The notes: generated from the letters alone by a model not told the origin. 64,000 nt of DNA from Streptococcus cristatus ATCC 51100 (GCF_011612585.1 NZ_CP050133.1:62001-126000); one strand, 5' to 3'. Shown: positions 35,794-44,795, counted from the first letter of the stretch. A program made the numbers and translations.

Positions 35794-36499
35794 TACAACT
35801 AAGAACATTGTGTCTATGAACCCGGCTGTAGGTTTCTTTTGGAATATTGTAGAAGCAGCAGCGACAACTAATGAGGAGAAGAACCTACTTAATGAGGTGG
35901 CTAAAAGTGGTACAAAGGCACTTAGTGAAGCCGATTTCAAAAAATATGAGAATCTAAAAAACGCTAGTTCGCATGTTGTTGGTGGTGTTCTTGAACATTT
36001 TGAGAAAGCTCAAAAGATTCAAGAAAAGTTGCAAAAAATTGATAAAGATCTTTTGATTCAAGAAATGGATACTGGGGCTACAGCCATAAAAGAAGGGGAT
36101 AACACCTATAAGAATATTTCTGGTCAATCTCGTTATGACTTTGAGGCCAATCTTCGGATGGCAGACCTCCAGCAAAATGGTTTGCGAGGCTATTATTTCC
36201 GTCAGACTTTAGAGAAACAAAAAGGTAATGTGAAATTAGCAGTTACGGACTTAAAAAGTATAGAAGAACAGTTAAATGCGATTGAACCATCTGGGGACTA
36301 TACAAAAGAGGTGAAATCTCTTTTAAGCGGAGAGGATACTACTAGTATTAATCAACTGGGTGGAGAGAAGCTAGTAAAGGGGATGAAAGAATTCAAAAAT
36401 GTGACACAGGATATGGGAGACTATAAATTTAATTATGATGAATATAGTAAGAATGAGGATCTCTATTTCAATCATTTAGTTGGCATAGGAGGTAACTAA
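35762..36499 (+). CDS. Headless toxin C-terminal module 1 (possible pseudogene)
   Basis: A 245-codon frame whose first codons come from the essC scrap in another frame, so the start is accidental. It then encodes a module of about 230 residues lacking an LXG head. It contains SRYDFEANLRMADLQQNGLR, aligned with FTPQYDLQSALQIHDMDRTG of the full effector, and ends NEDLYFNHLVGIGGN. The next gene is a TipC-like immunity gene starting three bases later. Without an export domain it cannot be a stand-alone secreted toxin; it may be a silent module available for recombination. Confidence 0.65.
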   Translation: MSLQSLRSTSNTTKNIVSMNPAVGFFWNIVEAAATTNEEKNLLNEVAKSGTKALSEADFKKYENLKNASSHVVGGVLEHFEKAQKIQEKLQKIDKDLLIQEMDTGATAIKEGDNTYKNISGQSRYDFEANLRMADLQQNGLRGYYFRQTLEKQKGNVKLAVTDLKSIEEQLNAIEPSGDYTKEVKSLLSGEDTTSINQLGGEKLVKGMKEFKNVTQDMGDYKFNYDEYSKNEDLYFNHLVGIGGN

Positions 36500-36501
36500 T
36501 A

Positions 36502-37494
36502 GTGAACAAACAAGTATTTAGGAATCGAAAAGTCATCGGATTATTCCTTCTTCTTTTTCTAGTCATAACGGGATCTTGTTTCTTTCTTCTCTTGAAGCCA
36601 AGTCAGAAATCCAAAGAGCTAGAGTATTTAATGGGAACTGCTAGGGTAAAATCAGATTTTCAACTATTTGGAGATAAGAAGCAATATGTCCTTGCATCTA
36701 CAAACAAAGGGAGTTTCTTTGTCAGTAAAACATATGCGATCACAGATGAATACAAGACTTTTATAGTAGAGAAAGAAGGAGAGATACATGAAATCCCTCA
36801 CCTTCAGATGGAGGGAGAGTATTGGAACTTGATTTTGTATAATTTAGACGAGGAGGGCTTGCCTGAACGAAAGATTGACCTTTTTCAGGCAGTGCGAAAC
36901 TACAATCCGAAAGGCGTTCCTACAAGACTGATTGGCTCGTATTACGTTGAGGACACTCACTACTTTGGGTTAAAAATTGTAGATTTAACGGATGAAGAGA
37001 GTCGAAGTTACAAAACAGTCTATCTCAATTTGGAGACCGAAAAAGTAGTGGATCTTCCAAAAGACACAAAGTTTGGGATGGATTCAATTATCAGTAGTAC
37101 TGCAAGAACAACAAACTACGATAAGGTTCTAGACTCTAAGGGTTATATTGATCCATCAAATGAGATCGTCACAACTAGGCTTGAAGGACAAGTTCCAGAT
37201 CCTAACATCAATCTCTATAGCCTTTATCCAGACCTAGAAGATAAACTCATCAATCAGGACTGGTCGCTTTATATCCGTCCAGATAAGGTCACACCGGATG
37301 AGTGGTTTGACACCCTTCTTCATTGGTTCGCACCCAAGGGGGAAGACATCCTAACTGTTTATGGACGTAATGATGATGGGAAAGCCTCAGATGTTCAGAT
37401 TCATAACAGCCAAGAGGCGAATGCCTGGTTGGAGAAACATCCTGCCCTTCGGAATGTAGACTACTATAGAGCAGACGGGAGTGATAAAGAGTGA
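36502..37494 (+). CDS. TipC-like immunity protein 2
   Basis: A 330-residue protein, GTG start at 36502 with AGGAGG nine bases upstream. N-terminal membrane helix (residues ~10-33, VIGLFLLLFLVITGSCFFLL). The C-terminal signature is LLHWFAPKGEDILTVYGRND, diverged from the other three copies. It follows headless toxin module 1 without a gap and is followed by the 37491 gene, whose start overlaps its stop by four bases. It presumably protects against the toxin type of module 1. Confidence 0.7.
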   Translation: MNKQVFRNRKVIGLFLLLFLVITGSCFFLLLKPSQKSKELEYLMGTARVKSDFQLFGDKKQYVLASTNKGSFFVSKTYAITDEYKTFIVEKEGEIHEIPHLQMEGEYWNLILYNLDEEGLPERKIDLFQAVRNYNPKGVPTRLIGSYYVEDTHYFGLKIVDLTDEESRSYKTVYLNLETEKVVDLPKDTKFGMDSIISSTARTTNYDKVLDSKGYIDPSNEIVTTRLEGQVPDPNINLYSLYPDLEDKLINQDWSLYIRPDKVTPDEWFDTLLHWFAPKGEDILTVYGRNDDGKASDVQIHNSQEANAWLEKHPALRNVDYYRADGSDKE

Positions 37495-37886
37495 GTAATA
37501 AGAAAATTAATCCAGATAATCTCAGCCGTGTGAACGGAGCTTTTAAGGATATGAGTGGCGAGTTAAAAAACAATGTTTCAGACTTAATTTCTTCTAGTGC
37601 GACAGAGAAGCTTCAAGCTGCGACAGATGGCATAAAAAAACTATCAAAGGAAATGGTTGCGACGATTAGCTCCTTAGATGAGTATCTTGGAGCAGTAGGT
37701 GAGGCTTTTAGAAACGCAGATGCTAGTATGGCTCAGTCCATCGGACAGAATATGTATACGAAAGCACCTGAGTCACGAGCGGAGCGCAGAGAACGCTATA
37801 TCCAAGGTGGAAAAGATTCCCAAGAACGCCACAATCGTAGAAAAATGGCAGATATCGCAGAGGGTCGATATCATGATTTTCCATAA
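37491..37886 (+). CDS. WXG100-like/DUF3130-type small type VII protein 2
   Basis: A 131-residue helical protein starting at a GTG that overlaps the immunity stop (GTGA). The family resembles the 35080 protein: central KKLSKEMVATISSLDEYLGA, tail GGKDSQERHNRRKMADIAEG and end RYHDFP. It is probably a Lap1-type adaptor or a small secreted substrate. It closes cassette 2 and is followed by a terminator. Confidence 0.65.
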   Translation: MSNKKINPDNLSRVNGAFKDMSGELKNNVSDLISSSATEKLQAATDGIKKLSKEMVATISSLDEYLGAVGEAFRNADASMAQSIGQNMYTKAPESRAERRERYIQGGKDSQERHNRRKMADIAEGRYHDFP

Positions 37887-37893
37887 TTATATG

Positions 37894-37923
37894 AACTCAC
37901 CTGAAAATAATTCAGGTGGGTTT
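37894..37923 (+). terminator. Terminator of the second effector cassette
   Basis: AACTCACCTGAA...TTCAGGTGGGTTT with an AATAA loop; nearly the same stem as the terminator at 35658. Confidence 0.85.
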
Positions 37924-37946
37924 CTTTTGTTTTTCCCATCTTCTAA

Positions 37947-37970
37947 CGGTATCTCTCATATGGTATAATG
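37947..37970 (+). promoter_or_regulatory. Repeated promoter-like block, copy 2
   Basis: Identical 24 bp to 35713-35736, with TATAAT at 37964-37969, again placed just upstream of an essC fragment. Confidence 0.5.
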
Positions 37971-37999
37971 AGTTGAGGATTGTTCCTCATCTTATGTTA

Positions 38000-38514
38000 G
38001 ATGCGGCCGAGATCACCCAGACAGGTCGCGCTTATCTGCAGGTCGGAAATAATGAAGTCTATGAACTCTTCCAGTCAGCCTGGTCAGGGGCGGACTACCA
38101 GCCGGACAAGGACGATATGGGGATTGAGGATCACACCATCTATCTGATCAATGAATTGGGCCAATATGAAATCTTGAATGAAGACCTATCGGGCTTAGAA
38201 GAAGCCGAAGAGATCAAGGAAGTTCCGACAGAGTTGGATGCGATTGTGCAGCATATCCAAGTTTTGTGTGAAGAACAAGAAATTCCTCCAGTACCACAGC
38301 CTTGGCTGCCACCGTTGAAAGATAGAATCACGCTAGAGGACTTGGAAGTCGTGCAGCCAGCAGAGGCTTGGAAGCAAGAGAAGTCTCTTTCCTTCCTATT
38401 GGGAATGGCGGACATCCCGCAGGATCAGAAGCAAGAAGCTGTGTCTATCGATCTATCCAAGGATGGGCATGTCCTGCTCTACGGAAGTCCGGGTACTGGA
38501 AAGACCACCTTCCT
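38000..38514 (+). pseudogene. essC fragment, 515-bp duplicate of the D1-D2 linker region
   Basis: Collinear over 515 bp with essC 29807-30321 and without gaps. It encodes DAAEITQTGRAYLQVGNNEV, then the linker, and ends exactly inside D2 Walker A (GSPGTGKTTFL). Residue differences include EADEIK to EAEEIK and KERITL to KDRITL. It then runs into KRSIQFV and a stop, while the toxin module continues in another frame. This is a recombination relic, not a functional ATPase. Confidence 0.85.
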
Positions 38515-38515
38515 T

Positions 38516-39017
38516 AAAAGAAGCATTCAATTCGTTTAACGATGTTGGAGGAGGAAGTGTGTCAACTGGACTTGAAGGAAACCAAAAGGTAATCTCGACA
38601 CGTTTTTCTTCAGCTTTTGATTTGCAGTCTGCTCTATCTTATGCAGACTATCAAGAAAATGGCTTGCGAAACATCGTTTATCAACAGGCTTTGGCTGAAA
38701 CGGGTGATAAAAATATAGCACTTAATAGTTTAAAAGCCTTTGATGAAAAGATGAAAGACGCCAAAATTTATAATAGTACGGTGACAAACTTTATTAAAGG
38801 GGATAACATTGTTACACCTAAGCCATCTGAGCTTTTTAATGCGTTTAGTCAAATTCAAGATGAAAAAATTATTCCATCTAAAGGACATTGGCAAGAGTAT
38901 CAAGAATCAATCTTAATGCAAGGGAAGGATGCTGATATAACTTATCGTAGAGGAGAAGATATCCGAATCCAACATAATCAACTGTTTGATCGTTTAGTTG
39001 GTTCAGGAGGACAATAA
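38516..39017 (+). pseudogene. Headless toxin C-terminal module 2
   Basis: About 165 codons reading KEAFNSFNDVGGGSVSTGLE, FSSAFDLQSALSYADYQENG, and ending NQLFDRLVGSGGQ. The open frame reaches back into essC sequence (38463) only by chance. The core motif matches the full effector (FTPQYDLQSALQIHDMDRTG). No LXG head is present. An immunity gene follows directly (39018), with its GGAGG inside the module's last codons. Confidence 0.7.
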
Positions 39018-40022
39018 ATGAATAAAAGAAAACAAATTATTTTAGTGATTGCTGTCTTACTGGTGGTCTTTTGTAGCTTTGTTTATCTAAAAAAACAATT
39101 CTTTTCTTCCTCCAAGCCAAAGGAAGAGACCATAAAGAAAACTCTTGTATTTGATTCTTCGCTGAAAGATATTACTCTGATAGATGATGAGCGCTATGTC
39201 TTAGTTAGTCCTAAAGATGTAAATTGGCAATCTAACGATTTAGTAATTACAAGAAATTATGTAGTTTCCTCTTTTGTATCATATGATCAAACATATTCTA
39301 AAGAATATAAAAGATTATCTAGTAAGCTCACAGCATTCGAAATTTTAACCTATGATCTGCGTAAGAAAAATTTTGAAGAAAAGCGTATAGACCTCAAAAA
39401 GACTGTAGAGAAGTATACTTCAGAGTATAGCTTGATAGATGATGGTTCTATGGAAAATATAGGGTTCGGTATTCATCATGATAACATAGATTATATAGAA
39501 GTTTTTGTATCTAAAAAAAATAATATAAAAGAAAGAAAAACACTATTGTTAAATCTGGAAAATGGGAAATTGACGGAGCTTAGTGAAGCGATGGAAGAGG
39601 TAGTTCTCGCACAAAATAGTTTCCCTTCCCTATCTAGAACAAATCTTGATGATATTCTATATTTTAATGGATTTTCAGATTTAAATGATTTAGGTTATAT
39701 TAATGATAAAAAGAAGAACAAGATTGGACAGGATATTAACTTTAGCCATGAGTTTCCTGACTTGGTAAAGCGTTTAAAGAAAAATAGAATTACAGAAATT
39801 CTATATCGAAGAGGCTTGGTTTCTCCTGCAGATTACTATGAAGATCTTCGCCATTGGTTTGCGCCAGTTGGTCAGGATAAGCTAGATATAGTCGCAAAGG
39901 ATTATGAAACGAATGAAGAAACTCCTTTAAATAATTACCAAGAATTCATTGATTGGTCCAAAGCGGAAGCTCAAAAAGCACAGGAAAGCATAAACGCAAA
40001 TAGGAAAAAAGAGACAAATTAA
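39018..40022 (+). CDS. TipC-like immunity protein 3
   Basis: A 334-residue protein, AGGAGG ribosome site, N-terminal membrane helix (residues ~6-24, QIILVIAVLLVVFCSFVYLK). The C-terminal signature is DLRHWFAPVGQDKLDIVAKD, then NNYQEFIDW. It is a close tandem paralogue of the next gene, with long stretches nearly identical (residues ~200-330), while the middle region (about 65-165) differs more and could hold toxin specificity. It belongs to headless module 2. Confidence 0.75.
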   Translation: MNKRKQIILVIAVLLVVFCSFVYLKKQFFSSSKPKEETIKKTLVFDSSLKDITLIDDERYVLVSPKDVNWQSNDLVITRNYVVSSFVSYDQTYSKEYKRLSSKLTAFEILTYDLRKKNFEEKRIDLKKTVEKYTSEYSLIDDGSMENIGFGIHHDNIDYIEVFVSKKNNIKERKTLLLNLENGKLTELSEAMEEVVLAQNSFPSLSRTNLDDILYFNGFSDLNDLGYINDKKKNKIGQDINFSHEFPDLVKRLKKNRITEILYRRGLVSPADYYEDLRHWFAPVGQDKLDIVAKDYETNEETPLNNYQEFIDWSKAEAQKAQESINANRKKETN

Positions 40023-40108
40023 TACGCCATACGAAACATCTGTTCGGTTAGATGCGGCAGTAATGTCGGGAGGTCAAAATGATGCTTCAGAGTGGGTTGA
40101 TGATGAAT
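40000..40108 (+). pseudogene. Broken copy of the 41189 small type VII gene
   Basis: Matches the first ~35 codons of the 41189 gene (YETSVRLDAAVMSGG, NDASEWVDD), but the start ATG has become ATA (40000-40002), a few bases are missing after INT, and the reading is cut at WVDDE-stop. It is fused to a toxin-module scrap. Confidence 0.75.
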
Positions 40109-40205
40109 GATTTGCAGTCTGCTCTATCTTATGCAGACTATCAAGAAAATGGCTTGCGAAACATCGTTTATCAACAGGCTTTGACTGAAACGGGTAATAA
40201 GGACA
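40109..40205 (+). pseudogene. Scrap of headless toxin module 2
   Basis: Nearly identical to 38619-38715; encodes DLQSALSYADYQENGLRNIV and then runs out before the next immunity gene. It shows that immunity genes 3 and 4 arose by tandem duplication followed by deletion. Confidence 0.8.
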
Positions 40206-40209
40206 ATAA

Positions 40210-41211
40210 ATGAATAAAAGAAAACAATTTATTTTAGTGATAGCTGTCTTACTAGTAGCTTTCTGTAGCTTTGTTTATCTAAAAAAACAATTCTTTTCTC
40301 CTTCCAAGCCAAAGGAAGAGTCCAGAAAGGAAACGATTGCATTTGATTCTTCGCTGAAAGATATCACTCTAACAAATGATGGGCGCTATGTCTTAGTTAG
40401 TCCTAGTAGCTCAAAGTGGCATTCTAATAATTTAAGAATTAGTCGGAACTACGTAGTCTCAACATTTATAACTTATGAGCACTTTTATGCAAAAAAGAAT
40501 ACCCTACCATCAAGTAAACTCGTAAAATTTGATATTATCACTTATGATTTACGTAAAAAAAATTTCGTTGAAAAGCGCATAGACCTCAAAAAGGTCGTAG
40601 AAGAATACGATTCAGATTACGGCTTGAGAGATGACGGGTCCCTCCAAGTAGTTGGTTCTAGTTTCTATTTTGAGGGTAAAGATTATGTACGGCTTTTTGT
40701 TTCAAAAAGAAAAAATTTAGAAGAAACAAAAAGCCTAGTATTAAATTTGGAAAATGGGAAATTGACAGAGCTTAGTGAAGCGATGGAAGAAGTGAGTACC
40801 GCACAAAATAGTTTCCCTTCCCTGTCCAGAACCAATCTCGATGATATTCTATATTTTAATGGATTTTCAGATTCAAACAATTTAGGTTATATTAATGATA
40901 AGAAGAACAAGATTGGGCAGGATATTAACTTTAGCCATGAGTTTCCTGACTTGGTAAAGCGTTTAAAGAAAAATAGAATTACAAAAATTCTGTATCGTAG
41001 GGGCTTGGTTTCTCCTGCAGATTACTATGAAGATCTTCGCCATTGGTTTGCGCCAGTTGGTCAGGATAAGCTAGATATAATCGCAAAGGATTATGAAACG
41101 AACGAAGAAACCCCTTTAAATAATTACCAAGAATTCATTGATTGGTCCAAAGCGGAAGCTCAAAAAGCACAGGAAAGGATAAAAGCAAATGGGAAAAAAG
41201 AGACAAATTAA
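40210..41211 (+). CDS. TipC-like immunity protein 4 (orphan, duplicate of protein 3)
   Basis: A 333-residue paralogue of the preceding immunity protein, with the same membrane anchor and the same DLRHWFAPVGQDKLDIIAKD end. The middle region diverges (for example HFYAKKNTLPSSKLVKFDII). The ribosome site is weaker (AAGGAC) than in copy 3. The toxin module before it is only a 97-bp scrap, so it is an orphan immunity gene that could protect against a toxin used by neighbours. Its stop overlaps the start of the 41189 gene. Confidence 0.75.
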   Translation: MNKRKQFILVIAVLLVAFCSFVYLKKQFFSPSKPKEESRKETIAFDSSLKDITLTNDGRYVLVSPSSSKWHSNNLRISRNYVVSTFITYEHFYAKKNTLPSSKLVKFDIITYDLRKKNFVEKRIDLKKVVEEYDSDYGLRDDGSLQVVGSSFYFEGKDYVRLFVSKRKNLEETKSLVLNLENGKLTELSEAMEEVSTAQNSFPSLSRTNLDDILYFNGFSDSNNLGYINDKKNKIGQDINFSHEFPDLVKRLKKNRITKILYRRGLVSPADYYEDLRHWFAPVGQDKLDIIAKDYETNEETPLNNYQEFIDWSKAEAQKAQERIKANGKKETN

Positions 41212-41551
41212 TACGACACAAATTTACGAAACATCTGTTCGGTTAGATGCGGCAGTAATGTCGGGAGGTACAAATGATGCTTCAGAGTGGGTTGATGATG
41301 TGTCTACAGAATTATTTGCAGATTGCAATACCTTATTGGATGAGGCTTCAGCAGATATTCATACTATGGTAGAGAATCTTAATAACTACTTAAATTCTGT
41401 AGCAGCAGAATTTGAGAAAGCTGATTCAAAAATGGCAAAATTAATATCTGCAAATAATGGCTTGGAATCTATCCCAATGGAAAATAAAAAAGCTGCAGAA
41501 AAGGAAAAAATTCGCTCGAATGATTATTATAATGAATTGAAAAAAAAGTAA
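41189..41551 (+). CDS. WXG100-like/DUF3130-type small type VII protein 3
   Basis: A 120-residue helical protein (SVRLDAAVMSGGTNDASEWV, then MVENLNNYLNSVAAEFEKAD). It lacks the KDSQER tail of the other two and ends NDYYNELKKK. It overlaps the immunity gene by 23 bp, so it is translationally coupled. It is the last gene of the type VII array. Likely Lap1-type adaptor or small substrate. Confidence 0.6.
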   Translation: MGKKRQINTTQIYETSVRLDAAVMSGGTNDASEWVDDVSTELFADCNTLLDEASADIHTMVENLNNYLNSVAAEFEKADSKMAKLISANNGLESIPMENKKAAEKEKIRSNDYYNELKKK

Positions 41552-41738
41552 ATAATCTCTATACTCTTTCCGATTTTATATTTAATGTTATGATATAACA
41601 ATGTGGTTATTTCTTTTAGAGCGAGTGATACTTCTCTAGTTTTCATCAGCAATTCTGCCCTGTTATTCTCCAAAGGGTTATAGTTTTTGCCCTAACCTTC
41701 CCTGCTTATGCTATAATAGTCTATAGAAAGTCGAGGGA

Positions 41739-41951
41739 ATGATGAAGAAAATATTATTAGTGGTTGTGGTACAGGGAGTGGCCTTGTTTGTTATAACGGG
41801 TCTACTCTGTTATTTTATGCGAGGGGATTTTTTCTTCCGTGCTTTGGCGCCGATTTTTGGTCTGGCAGCTGGAGCCTTTCGCTTCTTGACAGCCATGGTG
41901 ACAAAAACGCTTGCCCCCAGTCTATATGATGATGGGAAGAAAAAGGAATAG
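41739..41951 (+). CDS. Small membrane protein of unknown function
   Basis: A 70-residue protein with two hydrophobic segments (LLVVVVQGVALFVITGLLCY and FFRALAPIFGLAAGAFRFLT) and a basic tail. ATG 41739 or 41742 follows GAGGG. A TATAAT box lies at 41711-41716, and a terminator follows. It is a single-gene unit between the type VII array and aspS. No family was recognised. Confidence 0.6.
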   Translation: MMKKILLVVVVQGVALFVITGLLCYFMRGDFFFRALAPIFGLAAGAFRFLTAMVTKTLAPSLYDDGKKKE

Positions 41952-41967
41952 TCTATATGAAATTAGG

Positions 41968-41999
41968 AGGTCTGAGAATATTGATTCCAGACCTTTTTT
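41968..41999 (+). terminator. Terminator before aspS
   Basis: AGGTCTG (41968-41974) pairs with CAGACCT (41988-41994), followed by TTTTT. Confidence 0.85.
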
Positions 42000-42118
42000 A
42001 TAAAAGTGGTCACTAGAATAAAGACTTTTAATTTTTTTCAGAAAAAGGACAGGTAGGGAGGCTTTCCTAGGCTCTTTGTGGTAAAATAGTAACAGAATTA
42101 AAATTTTGGAGAGTAAAG

Positions 42119-43873
42119 ATGAAACGTTCAATGTATGCGGGACGTGTTCGTAGTGAGCATGTCGGTCAGGAAATTACTTTGAAAGGTTGGGTTGCCCGCC
42201 GTCGCGATTTGGGAGGCTTGATTTTTATTGATCTGCGTGACCGTGAAGGGATTATGCAGCTAGTTATTAATCCTGAGAGTGTTTCAGATGAGGTCATGAA
42301 GACAGCTGAGAGCCTGCGCAGCGAATTTGTCATTGAAGTGACTGGCAAGGTAGCCGCGCGTGAGCAGGCCAATGACAAGCTGGCCACAGGAAGTGTAGAA
42401 CTTCACGTAGACAGTCTGACAGTACTGAATACTGCTAAAACGACTCCTTTTGAGATTAAGGATGGGATTGAAGCCAATGATGATACGCGCTTGCGCTACC
42501 GTTATTTGGATCTGCGTCGCCCAGAAATGCTAGAAAATCTCAAGTTGCGTGCTAAAGTGACTCATTCCATCCGCAATTATTTGGATGAGCTGGAGTTTAT
42601 CGATGTAGAGACACCATTTTTGACCAAGTCAACGCCTGAAGGAGCGCGTGACTATTTGGTGCCGAGCCGGGTCAACCAAGGTCATTTCTATGCCCTGCCT
42701 CAAAGCCCACAGATTACCAAGCAGCTGTTGATGAATGCTGGCTTTGACCGTTATTACCAGATTGTCAAGTGTTTCCGAGACGAGGACTTACGTGGAGACC
42801 GTCAACCAGAGTTTACACAGGTGGACTTGGAAACTTCTTTCCTATCTGAGCAAGAAATCCAAGACATTACAGAAGGCTTGATTGCCCGTGTCATGAAGGA
42901 AACCAAGGGAATTGAAGTGACCTTGCCTTTCCCACGGATGAAATATGACGATGTTATGGCTCTCTATGGTAGCGACAAGCCAGATACTCGCTTTGACATG
43001 TTATTGCAGGACTTGACAGAGCTTGTCAAGGGTGTTGACTTTAAGGTCTTTTCTGAGGCACCAGCTGTCAAGGCGATTGTAGTGAAAAATGCTGCTGACA
43101 AATACTCGCGTAAAGACATTGATAAGCTGACAGAGCAAGCTAAGCAGTATGGAGCCAAGGGACTTGCTTGGGTGAAAGTAGTTGATGGAGAACTGGCCGG
43201 GCCTGTTGCCAAGTTCTTGACAGACCTGTCAAGTGAGTTGACAGCTGCTTTACAATTAGAAGAAAACGACTTGGTTCTCTTTGTAGCAGATACATTGGAT
43301 GTTGCCAACGCAGCTTTGGGGGCTCTTCGTGTTCGCCTAGGTAAGGAATTAGGTTTGATTGACCCTGCTAAGTTTAACTACTTGTGGGTGGTAGATTGGC
43401 CAATGTTTGAGTGGTCTGAAGAAGAAGGCCGCTATATGAGTGCTCACCATCCATTCACTCTGCCTCAAAAGGATTCTGAGCAGGAGCTGGAAGGAGACTT
43501 GAGCAAGGTTCGTGCAGTTGCCTATGATATCGTACTCAATGGCTATGAACTAGGTGGTGGTAGCCTACGGATCAACCAAAAAGATCTGCAGGAACGTATG
43601 TTTAAGGCTTTAGGCTTCTCAGCTGAAGAAGCGCAAGACCAGTTCGGCTTCCTTCTAGAAGCCATGGATTATGGTTTCCCACCACATGGAGGTCTGGCTT
43701 TGGGTCTGGATCGCTTCGTCATGCTTTTGGCTGGTGAAGAAAATATCCGTGAAGTCATTGCTTTTCCTAAGAATAACAAGGCTTCTGACCCAATGACGCA
43801 AGCACCAAGCTTGGTTGCTCCAGCACAATTAGAGGAATTAAGTTTACAAGTAGAATCACATGAAAAAGACTAG
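42119..43873 (+). CDS. aspS: Aspartyl-tRNA synthetase
   Basis: A 584-residue class IIb synthetase. N-terminal OB-fold anticodon domain (residues 1-105, [20 protein letters not shown]), motif 1 near [20 protein letters not shown], motif 2 [20 protein letters not shown], a GAD insertion domain (~300-410), and motif 3 [16 protein letters not shown]. It charges tRNA-Asp. Its last 14 bases overlap the start of the next gene. A TAAAAT box is at 42082-42087; no T-box leader was seen. Confidence 0.98.
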   Translation: MKRSMYAGRVRSEHVGQEITLKGWVARRRDLGGLIFIDLRDREGIMQLVINPESVSDEVMKTAESLRSEFVIEVTGKVAAREQANDKLATGSVELHVDSLTVLNTAKTTPFEIKDGIEANDDTRLRYRYLDLRRPEMLENLKLRAKVTHSIRNYLDELEFIDVETPFLTKSTPEGARDYLVPSRVNQGHFYALPQSPQITKQLLMNAGFDRYYQIVKCFRDEDLRGDRQPEFTQVDLETSFLSEQEIQDITEGLIARVMKETKGIEVTLPFPRMKYDDVMALYGSDKPDTRFDMLLQDLTELVKGVDFKVFSEAPAVKAIVVKNAADKYSRKDIDKLTEQAKQYGAKGLAWVKVVDGELAGPVAKFLTDLSSELTAALQLEENDLVLFVADTLDVANAALGALRVRLGKELGLIDPAKFNYLWVVDWPMFEWSEEEGRYMSAHHPFTLPQKDSEQELEGDLSKVRAVAYDIVLNGYELGGGSLRINQKDLQERMFKALGFSAEEAQDQFGFLLEAMDYGFPPHGGLALGLDRFVMLLAGEENIREVIAFPKNNKASDPMTQAPSLVAPAQLEELSLQVESHEKD

Positions 43874-44795
43874 TTTGCGGAAACTTTTTCGCTATTATCT
43901 TCATCGCTTTGCCTATCATGTCAAGTTGCTAGAAGTTCTGAAAAGTATTTCGCGTGAAAAATATGATGAGAAATTTTCGGCCTCTCTGGTATACGGCTTT
44001 CTCTCAGCGGTAGCGGTCAATTTCTTCTTTCAGCCAGGTCATGTCTACTCAAGTGGTGCAACGGGCTTGGCGCAGATTGTCTCGGCTTTGAGTGGTCGTT
44101 TTATCGGCTTTACCATTCCAGTTTCCATTACTTTTTATGCGATCAATATTCCACTGAGGATTTTGGCTTGGTACCAAATCGGGCATAAATTTACTGTTTT
44201 TACGTTTATCACTGTTTCGATGAGCTCGCTTTTTATCCATTTTGTGCCAGAAGTGACATTGACGACCAATCCCATTATCAATGCCTTGTTTGGGGGAGTT
44301 GTCATGGGGACAGGGATCGGCTTTGCCCTCAAGTCAAGCATTTCAAGTGGAGGGACAGATATTGTTAGTCTGACCATTCGCAAGAAAACAGGCCGTAATG
44401 TAGGCAGTATCTCCCTGATTGTAAATGGCATTATTATGCTGATTGCTGGTCTGACCTTCGGTTGGGAATACGCTCTCTACTCGATGATTACCATCTTTGT
44501 ATCGAGCCGTGTAACGGATGCTGTCTTTACGAAGCAAAAGCGGATGCAGGCTATGATTATCACCAGTCATCCTGAAGAGGTAATTAACAAGATTCACAAC
44601 AAACTCCACCGCGGTGCGACCATTATCAATGGAGCGGAGGGAACTTACAATCACGAGCAAAAGGCGGTACTGATTACAGTCATTACCCGTGCCGAGTTTA
44701 GCGAATTTAAGTACATCATGAAACAGACGGATCCGACCGCCTTTGTATCCGTATCTGACAACGTACATATTTTAGGAAGATTTGTAGAAGAGTAG
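43860..44795 (+). CDS. YitT-family membrane protein (DUF2179)
   Basis: A 311-residue protein with five or six membrane helices in residues ~45-220 (for example [40 protein letters not shown]) and a C-terminal soluble DUF2179 domain (~225-305, [38 protein letters not shown]). The conserved glycine-rich motif [15 protein letters not shown] is present. The start lies inside aspS, so it is co-translated. The transported molecule or ligand is unknown for this family. Confidence 0.88.
   Translation: MKKTSLRKLFRYYLHRFAYHVKLLEVLKSISREKYDEKFSASLVYGFLSAVAVNFFFQPGHVYSSGATGLAQIVSALSGRFIGFTIPVSITFYAINIPLRILAWYQIGHKFTVFTFITVSMSSLFIHFVPEVTLTTNPIINALFGGVVMGTGIGFALKSSISSGGTDIVSLTIRKKTGRNVGSISLIVNGIIMLIAGLTFGWEYALYSMITIFVSSRVTDAVFTKQKRMQAMIITSHPEEVINKIHNKLHRGATIINGAEGTYNHEQKAVLITVITRAEFSEFKYIMKQTDPTAFVSVSDNVHILGRFVEE

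Noticed and set aside
38463..38540. True start of a toxin gene within the essC fragment
   Set aside because: The frame only stays open by chance through essC sequence read out of frame; no ribosome site belongs to it.
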